From the NCBI GenBank assembly GCA_030770425.1, contig JASJFT010000316.1:1-39494 (forward strand): a stretch of 39,494 nt of DNA. Reading direction: 5' to 3'. The position numbers and the translations under genes are program-made. Positions 10,703 to 21,195 of this stretch are shown here, one piece after another (positions within the stretch are counted from its first letter, which is position 1; each line of letters opens with the position of its first letter). The notes under the pieces are model-generated. The model was not told the DNA's origin. It made no database searches and saw only the letters and a list, made by a program, of their open reading frames with translations. The stretch comes from Darksidea phi (lineage: Eukaryota > Ascomycota > Dothideomycetes > Pleosporales > Lentitheciaceae).

Positions 10703-12296
10703 TCAGATATCAACAACAACATGCCTCTGCTTCTCCAAAGCAGCCCGTCGTCGAAGACCAGTGAGATGGATAGCGCCATCAACAATAGTAGGCTCCGCCG
10801 CTGCACTGGACGCTGTCGGAGCACTAGACTCTACTGATGCACTGGACGCTGTCGGAGCACTAGACTCTACTGTTGCACTGGACGCTGTCGGCGCACTCGA
10901 CTCCACCGGTGCGCTCGTCTCTGTGGGGGCACTCGACTCGGCCGGAGGCTCGACCTGTGGCTCGGCCTCCTCCTCCTCCTCCTCCTCCTCCTCCTCCTCC
11001 TTCTCGGGTTCCTCCGCAGCTGGTTCAGTAGCACTAGGCTCAGCTACAGACTCCGAGGTAGTAGAAGAGACGGTCTCAGAAGTAGAGGCCTCAGTCATAG
11101 AAGTGGGCGCAGCGGTTTGCTCCGCGCTACTGGTGGAAGAAACAGCAGGGGAAGATGTTGCGGCTTCTGTGACGGCGGCTTCATGAGAAGTCGTGCTGGT
11201 GACGTGCTCGGAAGTGGAAGCTTCGGCAACGGACTCGACGGAGGCTACGCTAGTTTCTGCCACGTGTGTAGATGTGCTGCTTGTGACATGCTGGGTGGTT
11301 GCAGGCTCGGCGACGATCTCAACGGGTGGTTGGGTGGTTGCTGGAGGAGCGACGTGCTCAGTGGTCGAAGTGGTGTGCGCAGTGGTGCTCGTTGTCTCAG
11401 CGACGGCAACGTGCGCGGTGGTGCTGACGACATGCTCCGTGGTCTCAGCGGCTTTGGCCGCCTCTTCCGCCTTCGCCTTCTCTTCCGCAGCCTTTTGCTG
11501 CTCTTTTGCCACGTGCATGGCCTCCATTGCATCAGCGGCGGCTTTGTGGGCTGCGGCTTCGGCGTCCGCTTTGGCTTTGTGTTCTGCTTCGGCTTTCTTG
11601 GCGGCTGTGAGGAATCATGGTCAGCATTCGCACTTGGAATTTGGAGTATGCTGAGGTGTATTTAGGAGGAACAAACCTTCTTGGTCGGCCTTGTCTTTAG
11701 CCTGCGCTTCAGCGACATGCATTGCTTCCATTGCGGCTGCGGCTACAGGACTTGTCAGTGAACGCTCAACACGGATAGGAGAAGAAAGTATCCGTACCTT
11801 CTTGGTGCGCCTTGTCTTTCGCCTGCGCTTCAGCAACATGCATTGCTTCCATCTTAGCAGCAGCTAGATAGATCGGTCAGCCACGATCCAACATGGACAG
11901 CAATCCAAGCACATACCCTCTTGGTGGGCCTTCTCCTTCGCTTCAGCTTCCGCAACATGCATAGCCTCCATAGCATCGGCCTTAGCCTTATGCTCCGCAG
12001 CTACACCTCGTTAGTGGCTACTCTCATTCCAGACTACACTGGTAGATTAACTTACCAGCCGCATCCTCAGCAGGCGGCGCTACCGCAGGAGCAGGATGGG
12101 TTGGAGCTGGAGCAGGAGCAGGATGAACTGGAGCAGGAGCTGGAGCAGGATGGGCTGGAGCTGGGGCTGGAGCAGGGGCCGGAGCCTCCCCAAGGTGCTC
12201 TGTCCGTCGAGCCAACCCTGCATTGCGGATAGGTACTGGACCGGCGGCGACGAGCGAAATGGAGAGGAGAGTCAAGAGCGAGTATGTTGGCTTCAT
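10703..12296 (-). CDS. secreted low-complexity Ala/Ser/Thr-rich protein with duplicated exons
   Basis: Five exons (12296-12056, 12000-11917, 11863-11798, 11742-11677, 11604-10703) give 452 residues. Exon 1 encodes a signal peptide (residues 1-19) and a Pro-Ala repeat block (about 38-72). Exons 2, 3 and 4 and the start of exon 5 each encode a copy of a helical unit with core MEAMHVAEAQAKDKA. Exon 5 continues into a Ser/Thr-rich mucin-like region (about 205-345), a run of 11 Glu (355-365), four 12-residue repeats of type SSAPTASSATVE (376-423) and a short basic tail. All introns are phase 1, so the small exons are symmetric and can be duplicated without shifting frame. No catalytic motif, Cys pattern or clear GPI signal is seen. 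It is probably an O-glycosylated wall or extracellular protein, as inferred from composition. I do not recognise a named family. Confidence 0.8.
10793..10936 (-). repeat. coding minisatellite, four 36-bp units
   Basis: Four tandem 36-bp units encode SSAPTETSAPVE, SSAPTASSATVE, SSAPTASSASVE and SSAPTASSAAAE. They lie near the C-terminus of the secreted low-complexity protein. Confidence 0.85.
10967..10999 (-). repeat. GAG trinucleotide repeat coding poly-Glu
   Basis: An 11-codon run of GAG (CTC/CCT phase on the plus strand) encodes poly-glutamate in the same gene. It is likely length-variable between isolates. Confidence 0.85.
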
Positions 12297-13580
12297 TATG
12301 TCTTGTAAATCTTCGATTCGTCTGGTCGATGAAAGTAACGTAACGAAGGGTGGTAATGGAACTTTTCAAAAGGGAACGTCGGTAGAAAGAACGTAGAAGA
12401 GCACGGCTCTAAGAATTAAACAACTAGTGCTCTGCACCGAAAGAAGAGAAGACGATTAAACAAGACTGTTGATATCGAAGAAGACGAAAGGCAGCCAGGC
12501 GAAAGGAGGGCATGAAGATATATGCTGCCTTAGTAGCTTTGACCACAGGGGCCTGGTTTGGGCCCCTGGAGGGCGATCCACCGCCACGGTTGTTCACTCC
12601 GTCTCCCATTTCTTGGGGCCGTTTGACAACTTGACATAGGCGTCGTACTGCTGCATGAGGCAGGATGCCTTGAAGGCGGTAAGGTATCTCGTCATTCCCA
12701 TCTTGTGCAGATCCCCACAAGTCTCGAACACTAACAAGCTGCGACTCCTGTGCCTGGCATATACATCTACGTCGTGATTGGCTCGTCTGAAAAAAATGTT
12801 CGAAATATCGGTGAAATAGGCGAATGGCAGACGCAGGATGAGGAGAACACGTTTTTGGGGCTGAGTTTGCCGCATATTACGGACCAATGACACTCTTGGC
12901 GCAACATTAGCCGTCACAGCCAAGCATGTGCCAAGCGAGCCACAGGAGGGACGACTAACAACATCCACCTTAAAGGCTGCCTTAAACCTATTGCAGCCTA
13001 CACGCCTCCACGCACGGTCTTTCCTTTGAAACTCGGCCCGCCTCACACCACCGAGAGGGGCAAGACCCCGCGGCCTCGCTTGTCAGGACATTCGCTGTAC
13101 CAAGAATATGCACGACGGAAATATGGACGAATTGTTTATTTTCGCTTGGTAATGACGGAGTTTTGCATGGTTTCAATTCTAGCGAGAGGAGGCTCGGGTG
13201 CGACGACTCCCGTGGCAGGTATTGTGGAAGGTGATGTTGCTTGTAGAGCTACATGGCATTGAGGAGGATTGCTTGAGAGTGAGTCCAATATATGGGGAGA
13301 TTGCCTCGGGACGGAATCCCGCATATTCTCTTGCATCCTTAGGGACCTGGACGCCAAATTGCATGGCAAGGCGAATGAAGAAATGTGCAAAGCTCAAGTA
13401 CTGAGTGTTTCCCATTGAGACAAAGCGGCACGCGACAAGCACCACCACCGAATTCGGGCACGGAGAGTTGCGTTGCGCAAGGTCTTGTTCAATCGCAAAA
13501 CCATAGCATGTAGTTAACGTTCTCCCCATGTCGCCGTCATCTTGACACTAAAAAGTTGTGATGCTGAATCTTCAAGGCCT
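12297..13580. other. intergenic region, no supported gene
   Basis: This is the upstream region of the low-complexity secreted gene and the downstream region of the rhodopsin-like gene. Minus-strand frames at 12594-13046 and 13179-13529 have no recognisable motif and no consistent splice partners. Confidence 0.4.
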
Positions 13581-14841
13581 CTAACATCCTGAACACGTGC
13601 AAGTAGCACAATGCATTGATGCCGCCGCCGAACTCGCGCTCGTTGGTCCCTTGACCCAGCCCGCTTCACCATCTAGCTTCCTCCTTTCGGTCGCAAACGC
13701 CATCTCAGTATCCACAGTTCGGATAATAGCATCATAAGGATGCATTGGCTGCTTCTTACTCGAAGCACCCGAGCTTTGGCGATACTGCGGGCCGTGTGGT
13801 GGATACGGGTACGATGGCTTGATTGGTCTGTGCTGTTCGTGCGTGAATAGCACGCGGATAGAGCCGAGACAGACAATTATGACGGCTGGTGATGTGTTAG
13901 CGAGTAGAGCTGCGGGAGGGAAAGAAGCGTACATATGCATTGCTCGACGAACGTCCATAGTGTTGTACGCGAGTTATCGGGTTGCCCTCTATACGTTGTG
14001 ATTTGCGACGCGCGAACGAATGCTATCGCCATGGTTACGCAGACGAGCGAGAACAGCGCCATGAGACTGAGGCGCTTGCGCACTGGAAGCTTGACCTGCC
14101 AGAGCAGAACGAACGGAATCGTCATGACTACAGTCCGATCAGGAATCCTATCTTTCAGCAGTAAATGCCTGTACTTACTGAGCATATCGCTAAACACATC
14201 TATAGCACAGATGAACCACATGAAGAACTTCATCCTCACCCCAGAATCCCTGGTCGCACACTCTGAAAATATTTTCTCCACAGGGCTAGCAATACACTTC
14301 CAGTCCGTCGCCGCAAACGCGCCTGCAAAGCTGAGTACGGTGAATGCAACAACAGCGTACCAGTGCCGCTTCAGACTTCTAATCTTGTCCACTAGTCTCC
14401 AAAAGAACAAGAGGAAGGCGAATTTGACAGACCACAGCGCACAAGGGAAGAACACAGCCATAGCAACCGTGCCCTTGAAATATTTTGCCGTGTCGGACAT
14501 GAAGGTGGGCGGAGGGGGATATATCATGCCGACGCGCACATATTCGAGTTGGTACATATAGGGTGATGTGAGCTACATGGTGACTGCAGTGGCAAGGGTA
14601 AATGTGAAGGCTAGGACAACGAGGAGGTCATCCCAGGAGAGCTTGGCAAAAGTGCGATATTTGATAACGACGCGGCCTAGCAGGGACAGGAAGGATACTC
14701 CGAGCAGTGCCCATATGACGCCCTACGTTCTACGTGAATATGGTATGTTTGGACTAAAGATGGAATTCTTACTAGGAAGATGGGTTCTTCGATACTTCTG
14801 CTTTTTGCCATCTGGCCTGCTGAAGGACTTTGAGATGCCAT
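13581..14841 (-). pseudogene. rhodopsin-domain integral membrane protein with one in-frame TAG
   Basis: Four exons (14841-14773, 14722-14179, 14127-13933, 13885-13581) sum to 1113 nt in one frame, 371 codons. Introns are 47-51 nt with good signals (GTAAGA, GTAAGT, GTACGC donors). The product would be a seven-helix membrane protein of the fungal rhodopsin-domain/SAT4-like family. Seen: GVIWALLGVSFLSLLGR as helix 1, then KLSWDDLLVVLAF, VKFAFLLFFWRLV, a W-Y-AVVAFTVLSF segment, the family's TDWKC, and IMTIPFVLLWQVKLP. A single TAG at 14575-14573 (codon 73) interrupts an otherwise intact frame between TAVTM and LTSPYMYQLEYV. CAG to TAG is the simplest origin. No intron can remove it. It could be a young pseudogene, an allele, or a sequence error. 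Roles of this family are mostly unknown. Confidence 0.75.
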
Positions 14842-15671
14842 CGTGCAGGACTATTTGCCACTCTGAGGTACTGCGTGTGGATGGCGGTGGTGCGGCGTCA
14901 ACCGTCCATCACCTAGAGACCGCCCGTCCATTTATACACTGTTCTTCTACCCATTCCTATCAGTGTGCTCGTCTGGAGCTCGCATTCGCGGAGTTCAAAA
15001 ACGAGTGCTTCGTAAACCGATACAGAAGTGACGTGTTTTGTGAATACGAAGCGCTGTGTATCCGTAACCGCAATCTCAAGCGGGGTAAGCTAGGTGCCAG
15101 ACTGGCATGGCAAACGTGCAAAGCGGACGCACCCTGATAGAGACAAAGCTAATCCGTTGATGGTTCCACGAGGTTGTGATGCATGCCTCCTTTCCCCGCA
15201 AAACTTCCGCTGATTGATCATGGAAGTAGCTCTTGGCAATATGCTGAGGTTGGACTAAGTGCTTTGATGCGCACATCGCCATGTACTCGCCCCTATCGCC
15301 ATGCGACGACTATGCTTTTATCTAATACTGAAGCGAGGACCCAAAGGCCTTCGGAGTTCTAATTGTTGTGCCGCAGCAATTATGTTGATGAGAGGCCCAG
15401 GCCTGGGAACGCGGAACTAGATTTGATGTAGCGTGCTTATATTTGTCAATCACAGGTTCCTATCCGACGCTAGAAATATCGACGGAAGAACTGCAACTTC
15501 CACAAGACCTCTCCCGCCCACCGCGCGCCATAAATGCGATGTGAATGGGTCTATTACGAGGTGGCTTGATTAGTTCGTTCGGAGATCGCGATGGCCAAGC
15601 TCAGCTATCTCGTATTGCGACTAGCTGACTTGTACTCACTCGTATTGGCTCCGTTCGAACAGATGACACTA

Positions 15672-15840
15672 CCGTAAAATCTCGTTCCTTTCGCCAAACG
15701 CTAGCAGGGGGTGGGCCTATCAACCGTCGGGTTTGAGGTTATGCATGATTAGGCTGGACTTGTATCCAATAGACAGAATCCGATAAGAGCGAGGCGTAAA
15801 TATACCTCCTAGCGTTTGGCGGAGGAGCGAGATTTTACGG
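15672..15840. mobile_element. MITE-like element with 32-33 bp terminal inverted repeats
   Basis: The left arm 15672-15704 begins CCGTAAAATCTCG and ends CGCCAAACGCTAG. The right arm 15809-15840 is its near reverse complement, with about four differences including one gap. The whole element is about 169 bp with a non-coding interior. A TA precedes the left end and CA follows the right end, so a TA target duplication altered by one transition is possible but not shown. There is no transposase, so it would depend on another element. Confidence 0.7.
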
Positions 15841-17300
15841 CACACGAAACCTTCGACGAGATCCTTCGCGCGGTGACCTCGACCATAGTGCTCCAATCCG
15901 AGTCCTATGTCTATCCAGAGGGACGCTTAGCACAAGCATTTCACGTACCGGCTCACCATTGATGATGAGCTGTGAGAGCCCTGCAGCTGTAGGCCGGACC
16001 GATGAGCTGCAGAGGTACCTCTTGCGACCAAGCATAAGGAAGCACATGTGCCTTCGGCTTCCAAAGTTAGATCAAATGCAGTGCCATCATTTCCTTGCCG
16101 TGAGGCGTTGAGGAGAAGTCAAATCGTCTATTTTTATTGGTGGCGGCTATAATGAAATTGCGGTGGTTGTCCGCGGGGCTTGTTGATGATATCCACTAGC
16201 TATATTTGGCGCTAGCACACATTCTAATTTTTTTTCGCCCACATCCCCCGCAGAATAGAGTTCACCACACAACTAGCACTGACTTAATGCATCGGAATTG
16301 CAACTATTTCGGCTCCGCGGCGATAGCGACATTACTCGGCAGAATCTATCGCCATGTAATTAAGCTGCTGTTGTTTATCCAATATGCTGAGACCGGCACC
16401 ATTACATTTCGACCTCCACTGATCTGCCTAGTGTGGTTCCAAGCATCTACGCTGTGCCACCCACTCAGGACTTTGATTCGCCCATGGCCTGGATACGGTG
16501 TCCCTAGCAAAAGATCCGGCTACTGGAATGAGCGAGCCGAAGCTGTACCCAAGGGAAATCAAATCTCCGCAATCAAGTGCAGCTAAGTAACCCCCACACT
16601 TGGCTTACGCGAAAGGCTTGTGCTGTTTGCGAAGTAGTTCACGGACATGGCTGCGAGATGCCTGGCAACGGTGACCGGTGACCATACCGGATCCCCGCTG
16701 ACCAACACTCAAGTTAGTGTGCCATGCCTCAATCCACGTGCATTAAGCATCTATTCCATGCTATGGACGTTGAGAGCCACCTCTCTTCCCAGACACCGTG
16801 CAGCACCATGAAAAGTGTACGTAAGGATACCGGGGGATTCCTACCGGAATGCAGGACACCATCTTCCAAATGGCGTCTCGTTGGTGCAATTCCATCTACA
16901 CAAGTTGCTTAAAGTCTCTTCAAGTCGTCACATCGTCGCATCAGCCATAAATCCCTCATCGAGTTCTCGGCGCCTCCCGGTAACACGTGCATACATAAAT
17001 CAATCACACGAGTTTTGACAAGCTTTAGACTTTCAGTCTAATTACCTGGCCCCTCGGCTTCCGGCACTCGTTCCAAGCCTACGTGGTGACTTCCTCCTAT
17101 GGATGCCCTGCTATTTGGAACAAAGTCGGTATAGAGCTTGCTACATTGTTCCTCACAGATGGTCAGTGCCATAGTGACTGCGATGGAAGCATCATCTTGA
17201 CCAACGAACTCGCCCGTCGATATCGCGGGCGAGGATGCAGAATCTTGCTACCAAATATGGGACTAGTCTTGCCGGTTGGTGCTCAAGCGTTTCGCCATAG

Positions 17301-17519
17301 GTTGAAAGGTATTATCCACCAGATATGGTTGTGGTTGCGGGCTCATTTGACCTGTCGTCGGGGCATGGATTGGACGCAAAGATTCATTGGGTCCAGCACC
17401 CGACGGCCTTTCTCCTCAACGTACAAGCCTCCGCAAATTCGCTCTTCAGGGCGTTTTTGTGTTCGGTCCGACGCCAATTTCGCAGCGCACCGTCATTGGA
17501 CAGTAATCCGAAGGCTTAG
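17301..17519 (+). pseudogene. possible relic of a GFA/CENP-V-type protein
   Basis: One frame reads VERYYPPDMVVVAGSFD and then DAKIHWVQHP, which resembles the C-terminal part of glutathione-dependent formaldehyde-activating (GFA) proteins (…DMVVVxAGSLD…). Upstream, in another frame, GQCHSDCDGS faintly recalls the family's CHCxxC segment. No ATG-led complete frame exists. The call rests on weak pattern memory. Confidence 0.2.
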
Positions 17520-18387
17520 TTACGCTGAGCTATGGTCGCACGAACCTGTTCGGCGTTTGCGGACACAAACGGCACACTAATGCACAAAAACAAGCGAGAG
17601 ATGCGTGCCATGCCTTGTCTACGGCAGGGACGTCATATGTAGCCATGATTCATTTAATATGATCATGACCTGCGCAGCCTTCTCCTCATAGGTCAATAAT
17701 AAGCTTTCACATGTCGATCGCTACACTTACCTTTCGGGGGCTCCTGCGAGACGCGGCAGTTACAGGGTTCTCCACGTTGCGCAGGTGATAACAAGGGTGG
17801 AAAGTTTGCTAGCTACATGGTTGAAGGACTCAGCAACAGGACAATTATCGTTGGACCGGAACTCTACGCCATGGCTTGTGGGGATGGAAGATTCAATTAA
17901 TGAACCTAAGGCCCCCGCTCTGCACGCCCATCAGGGCTGTCGGCGTTGGCAGCCCACGGGCTGATACCCGTACACTCTGATTTGCGCCCTGTGCAGATAC
18001 GGTTTGGAGACAAAGTTAATTTTATGAACTAGGCTCAAGCGCGTGATTTAGTCACTACCCGGCTTCCGGTACACATCAGCGTCTGCCTCGGAAACCCACC
18101 CCGCTTGGCCCACTAGTGAACAGGGCAGCAGGTGGTTGGATGCACAAAGTTTGGGGCGCCCGTGCCGTCGACTACGCAACCATGCTCAGCTTCCCGGTGT
18201 CATGTCCGAATCGCGACTGGCCCGACGACGCTGGTCCCGTTCTCGCGTGGTCAGCATGTGGCAAGGGAGCTAGGCCGTGTTACTGCAACATTAGCTATGG
18301 CGGGCAATCACAAAAGGAGGAGTCCTCTGCACGCAGGATCCCCAAGTCCCCCCTCTTGCAGCAGGCACTTTCCTCTCCATCAGCACC

Positions 18388-21195
18388 ATGGCTCCCCCGA
18401 AGAAGGAAACGTCTATTGACCTCTGCCATCGGGTAACCGCCCAGGGCAACACCATCTCAATACGCATGCTGGAATACCTGAGTACGGCAAAGCATCCCGT
18501 CCATGGCTTCCGAAACCTCGCAACTGAGTTTCTGGAGCTCAGTCGCCTCGTTTGGTCAATTGAAGCAGGTCTCACCGAAGCGCAACACAGGAACAATACA
18601 TTTCCCGCTGATGTTACCTCCGAGCTCGACAAGCGATTTAGGCAGATTAACGACGAGTTCATCGTGGTCAACCAGATGATGCACAAATTCCTCGAGAACG
18701 AGAACAAGAAAGGCGGCTTTGGCAGAGCATTCCGTATGATGTTCGCTGATACCGATGTCGACAAGGTGCGCGCTACCTTGACTAAGAGTCGCGATGCCCT
18801 GCGGATGAGCTCAGCTATGTTCCGCTGGACTCTCGGTGACGCAAAAGCCGACTCTGCCATGAGCATCGGCTACACCGGCCTGGCAGCTGCGCTCGACCGC
18901 CTGAACCCAGGCAATACCAGCATTCTTCCGCCCATGCAACCTCCGCCAACCCAGGCTCCTCCCGAGCCACCTGTTAAGCTGTCTCCTATTGCCAACGCAG
19001 TGCCTTTGGACCAGTCTCATTTGGAAAAGGGCAGCTTGGATAGGTTGCCGCTAGAGCGTGCCAGAACGCATTCTGAACGACAGTCCGACCGCAGTCCCGC
19101 TTCGCCTTTCCGAGACCCCCCCTCTGCACACGACCCTCGAAAAGACGAATATCAAGGGTTCTCCGCGGGGACAGTAGATGTACACAACAGTTGGCGGGTA
19201 CCGAGCATACATTCGCGCGAGTCGGCGCACTCTATCCGCGACACCGTCTATCACCACAACGGGGACTATCATGGCGTGCCGGGCTACGGCGAGCATTCTT
19301 CGGACGAGTCAGCCCGCTCTCGGACTCACGACTCTCGTACACAGGTGGAAGACGACATGAGTAGCCTTGCTCTACACGATCGATTTTCGCTCGACCCGCC
19401 TTATCGCAAGCCAGATGTCACGTCTTCGCCGCATTGGCCCCCTCGGCAGCACAATGGTTCGATGCAAGCTGGCGGAAAAGCGGCTTTGATGGATGCTGTA
19501 CAGCAGAAGCGACCTAGGGCGCTCGAGCAGTTACTAGAAGGCGGCACGCGTGCGGATGCTCGAATGGAGGCGACCATGCTCAGGACCGCAGTACAGAACC
19601 GCGATGCTGACAGCATCGCCCTGCTGCTACGTCATGGTGCAAATGCTAATGGCGCGGACAATGCTGGTTACACACCTCTCTACGCTGCCACGCAAGCATC
19701 CTTCTTTGATGCCGCGAAGCTGCTGCTCAAGGCCGGTGCCGACCCCAACCTCGGCGCCGGTCCCGATGCAGAAACGCCTTTCTGCCTGGCCGCCTGCGAG
19801 AACCGCATCGACCTCGTCCAACTCTACCTCGCGCACGGCGGTGACGCCAACTTCATTATGGAGAGCGGCAACACCACGCTCATCCAGTGTATGAACAAAA
19901 CAGTGTCACCCAAACTACTCGAACTCATACTGAAGGCCGGCGTCGATCCTAACGCGAAGAACGGCGAGGGAGCTACCGCGCTCTTCCAGGCCATCCAAGC
20001 CAACCGCCTAGATCTCATGACTATCCTCCTCGACCACGGTGCCAATCCTAATCTTCCCGGTCCTAAACACCCTTTGTGGCCCTCGACCTACAAGCCCAAG
20101 GCACTTCAGCTGATGCTATCGCGAGGCGCAGACCACAAGAAGACCCCCGGAATTATGGAGCTCGCATCTAGCTTGAAAAAGCTAGAATCTATCAAAATTC
20201 TCCTTGACGCGGGCGTCTCCCCTAACATCCGTAAGGACGGCGTCTATACACCCCTTTGCTCCGCTATCCGCGACAACAGCGCCGACATCGTAACCTACCT
20301 CCTCGAGCACGGTGCAGATCCTAACCTTAATGCAGCTGAGTATCCGGCGTTCAAATGCATTACACACGGCCGCGTACACTTCCTGCCTCAGCTCGTTGCC
20401 GCTGGCGCGGACCTGCGCTCACCAAAGGGCATCGTCGAATGCGCCGTTGCTCACAATAACAAAGACGCACTCCTATACTTGCTTGACCAAGGCGTTAGCC
20501 CCAACGATCGCAGCCCCGAAGGCAACACTCCTCTCACGACCGCTATCCGTGACGAGCGCATCGATCTCGTGGACCTACTCCTCTCCAAGGGTGCGGACCC
20601 CACCGTTCGGGGAGCAGATTGGCCTCTCTGCATGGCCGTCAAGCAACCCGCCATCCTTAAAAAGCTCCTAACCGCAACACCCAACCCTCGAGCCTTCCGT
20701 GGGGTCGTGGAGATGGCCGTCGTGGCCAACCAAATCGATAGCGTCAAAATGCTGCTCGCGGCCGGCGTCAGCGTCGAGGATAAGAACTGCGGTGTCTTTT
20801 CTCCGCTTACCACCGCGATTCGCGAACGTCATAAACATATTGTGAGGTATCTCCTTGACGAAGCGAACGCAGACCCCAACTCCCCCGGCGAACACCTTCC
20901 CTTGGTCAAAGCACTCCGTCGTCTCCTTCCCGGCGACACAGAAATTCTTCAAATGCTCCTCACCCGTGGTGCCGATATCAACAAGATGCACCGCGGATGG
21001 AACGCCGTCCTCCAGGCCGTCGAAAACGGTGACGCAGACATCCTCCGCCTCATGATCGAAAAGGGTGGCTCCGTCGATCTGCAAGCGCTTGATGAAACTG
21101 GACGTCCGATAATCGACATAGTGACAGAGAGGGGATGGGAAGAGGGTCTCGCTCTACTATTCCCCAATGCTCAGCAGCAACCAGGACGACAGTAG
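18388..21195 (+). CDS. ankyrin-repeat protein with helical N-terminal domain
   Basis: A single exon of 935 codons from the ATG at 18388. Residues 1-175 form a helical domain like the N-terminal domains found in front of fungal NACHT/ankyrin proteins. Residues about 178-360 are a Pro/Ser/Arg/His-rich linker. From about 364 to the end there are some 16 ankyrin repeats with motifs such as GxTPLxxAI, LLLxxGADPN and LLLxAGVxPN. From residue 525 the ankyrins form a higher-order repeat of 91-92 residues, with copies at 525-616, 617-708, 709-799 and 800 to about 900. Each copy has three ankyrins, the middle one shortened. No NTPase, lipase or other effector domain is present, so it is a scaffold or sensor-type protein of unknown partner. 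The uninterrupted frame over 2.8 kb makes the gene certain. Confidence 0.9.
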   Translation: MAPPKKETSIDLCHRVTAQGNTISIRMLEYLSTAKHPVHGFRNLATEFLELSRLVWSIEAGLTEAQHRNNTFPADVTSELDKRFRQINDEFIVVNQMMHKFLENENKKGGFGRAFRMMFADTDVDKVRATLTKSRDALRMSSAMFRWTLGDAKADSAMSIGYTGLAAALDRLNPGNTSILPPMQPPPTQAPPEPPVKLSPIANAVPLDQSHLEKGSLDRLPLERARTHSERQSDRSPASPFRDPPSAHDPRKDEYQGFSAGTVDVHNSWRVPSIHSRESAHSIRDTVYHHNGDYHGVPGYGEHSSDESARSRTHDSRTQVEDDMSSLALHDRFSLDPPYRKPDVTSSPHWPPRQHNGSMQAGGKAALMDAVQQKRPRALEQLLEGGTRADARMEATMLRTAVQNRDADSIALLLRHGANANGADNAGYTPLYAATQASFFDAAKLLLKAGADPNLGAGPDAETPFCLAACENRIDLVQLYLAHGGDANFIMESGNTTLIQCMNKTVSPKLLELILKAGVDPNAKNGEGATALFQAIQANRLDLMTILLDHGANPNLPGPKHPLWPSTYKPKALQLMLSRGADHKKTPGIMELASSLKKLESIKILLDAGVSPNIRKDGVYTPLCSAIRDNSADIVTYLLEHGADPNLNAAEYPAFKCITHGRVHFLPQLVAAGADLRSPKGIVECAVAHNNKDALLYLLDQGVSPNDRSPEGNTPLTTAIRDERIDLVDLLLSKGADPTVRGADWPLCMAVKQPAILKKLLTATPNPRAFRGVVEMAVVANQIDSVKMLLAAGVSVEDKNCGVFSPLTTAIRERHKHIVRYLLDEANADPNSPGEHLPLVKALRRLLPGDTEILQMLLTRGADINKMHRGWNAVLQAVENGDADILRLMIEKGGSVDLQALDETGRPIIDIVTERGWEEGLALLFPNAQQQPGRQ
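19960..21090 (+). repeat. three-ankyrin super-repeat, about four copies of 91-92 codons
   Basis: Within the ankyrin gene, units of about 275 bp begin at codons 525, 617, 709 and 800. Recurrent landmarks are TPLxxAIR(D/E), DLVxLLLxxGADP, a short degenerate ankyrin around PLxxAxxxP, and the start G(I/V)xExAV followed by AGVSxxxx. Confidence 0.75.

Larger units (their letters stand above)
14842..18387. other. gene-poor 3.5-kb region with a MITE-like element
   Basis: No intact gene is visible. Contents that can be named are the inverted-repeat element at 15672-15840 and a possible GFA-domain relic at about 17301-17519. Other frames (for example 16206-16586 and 17083-17580, plus strand) show no domain. 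The last few hundred bases are the upstream region of the ankyrin gene. Confidence 0.5.

Noticed and set aside
10761..11665. Plus-strand frames over the low-complexity secreted gene
   Set aside because: The minus-strand model explains signal peptide, splice sites and repeats. The plus frames are mirror products of the repeats.
14570..14600. Removing the TAG of the rhodopsin-like gene by an intron
   Set aside because: No donor/acceptor pair around codon 73 keeps the conserved flanking residues in frame. The only nearby AG is the TAG itself, with no donor at intron distance in phase.
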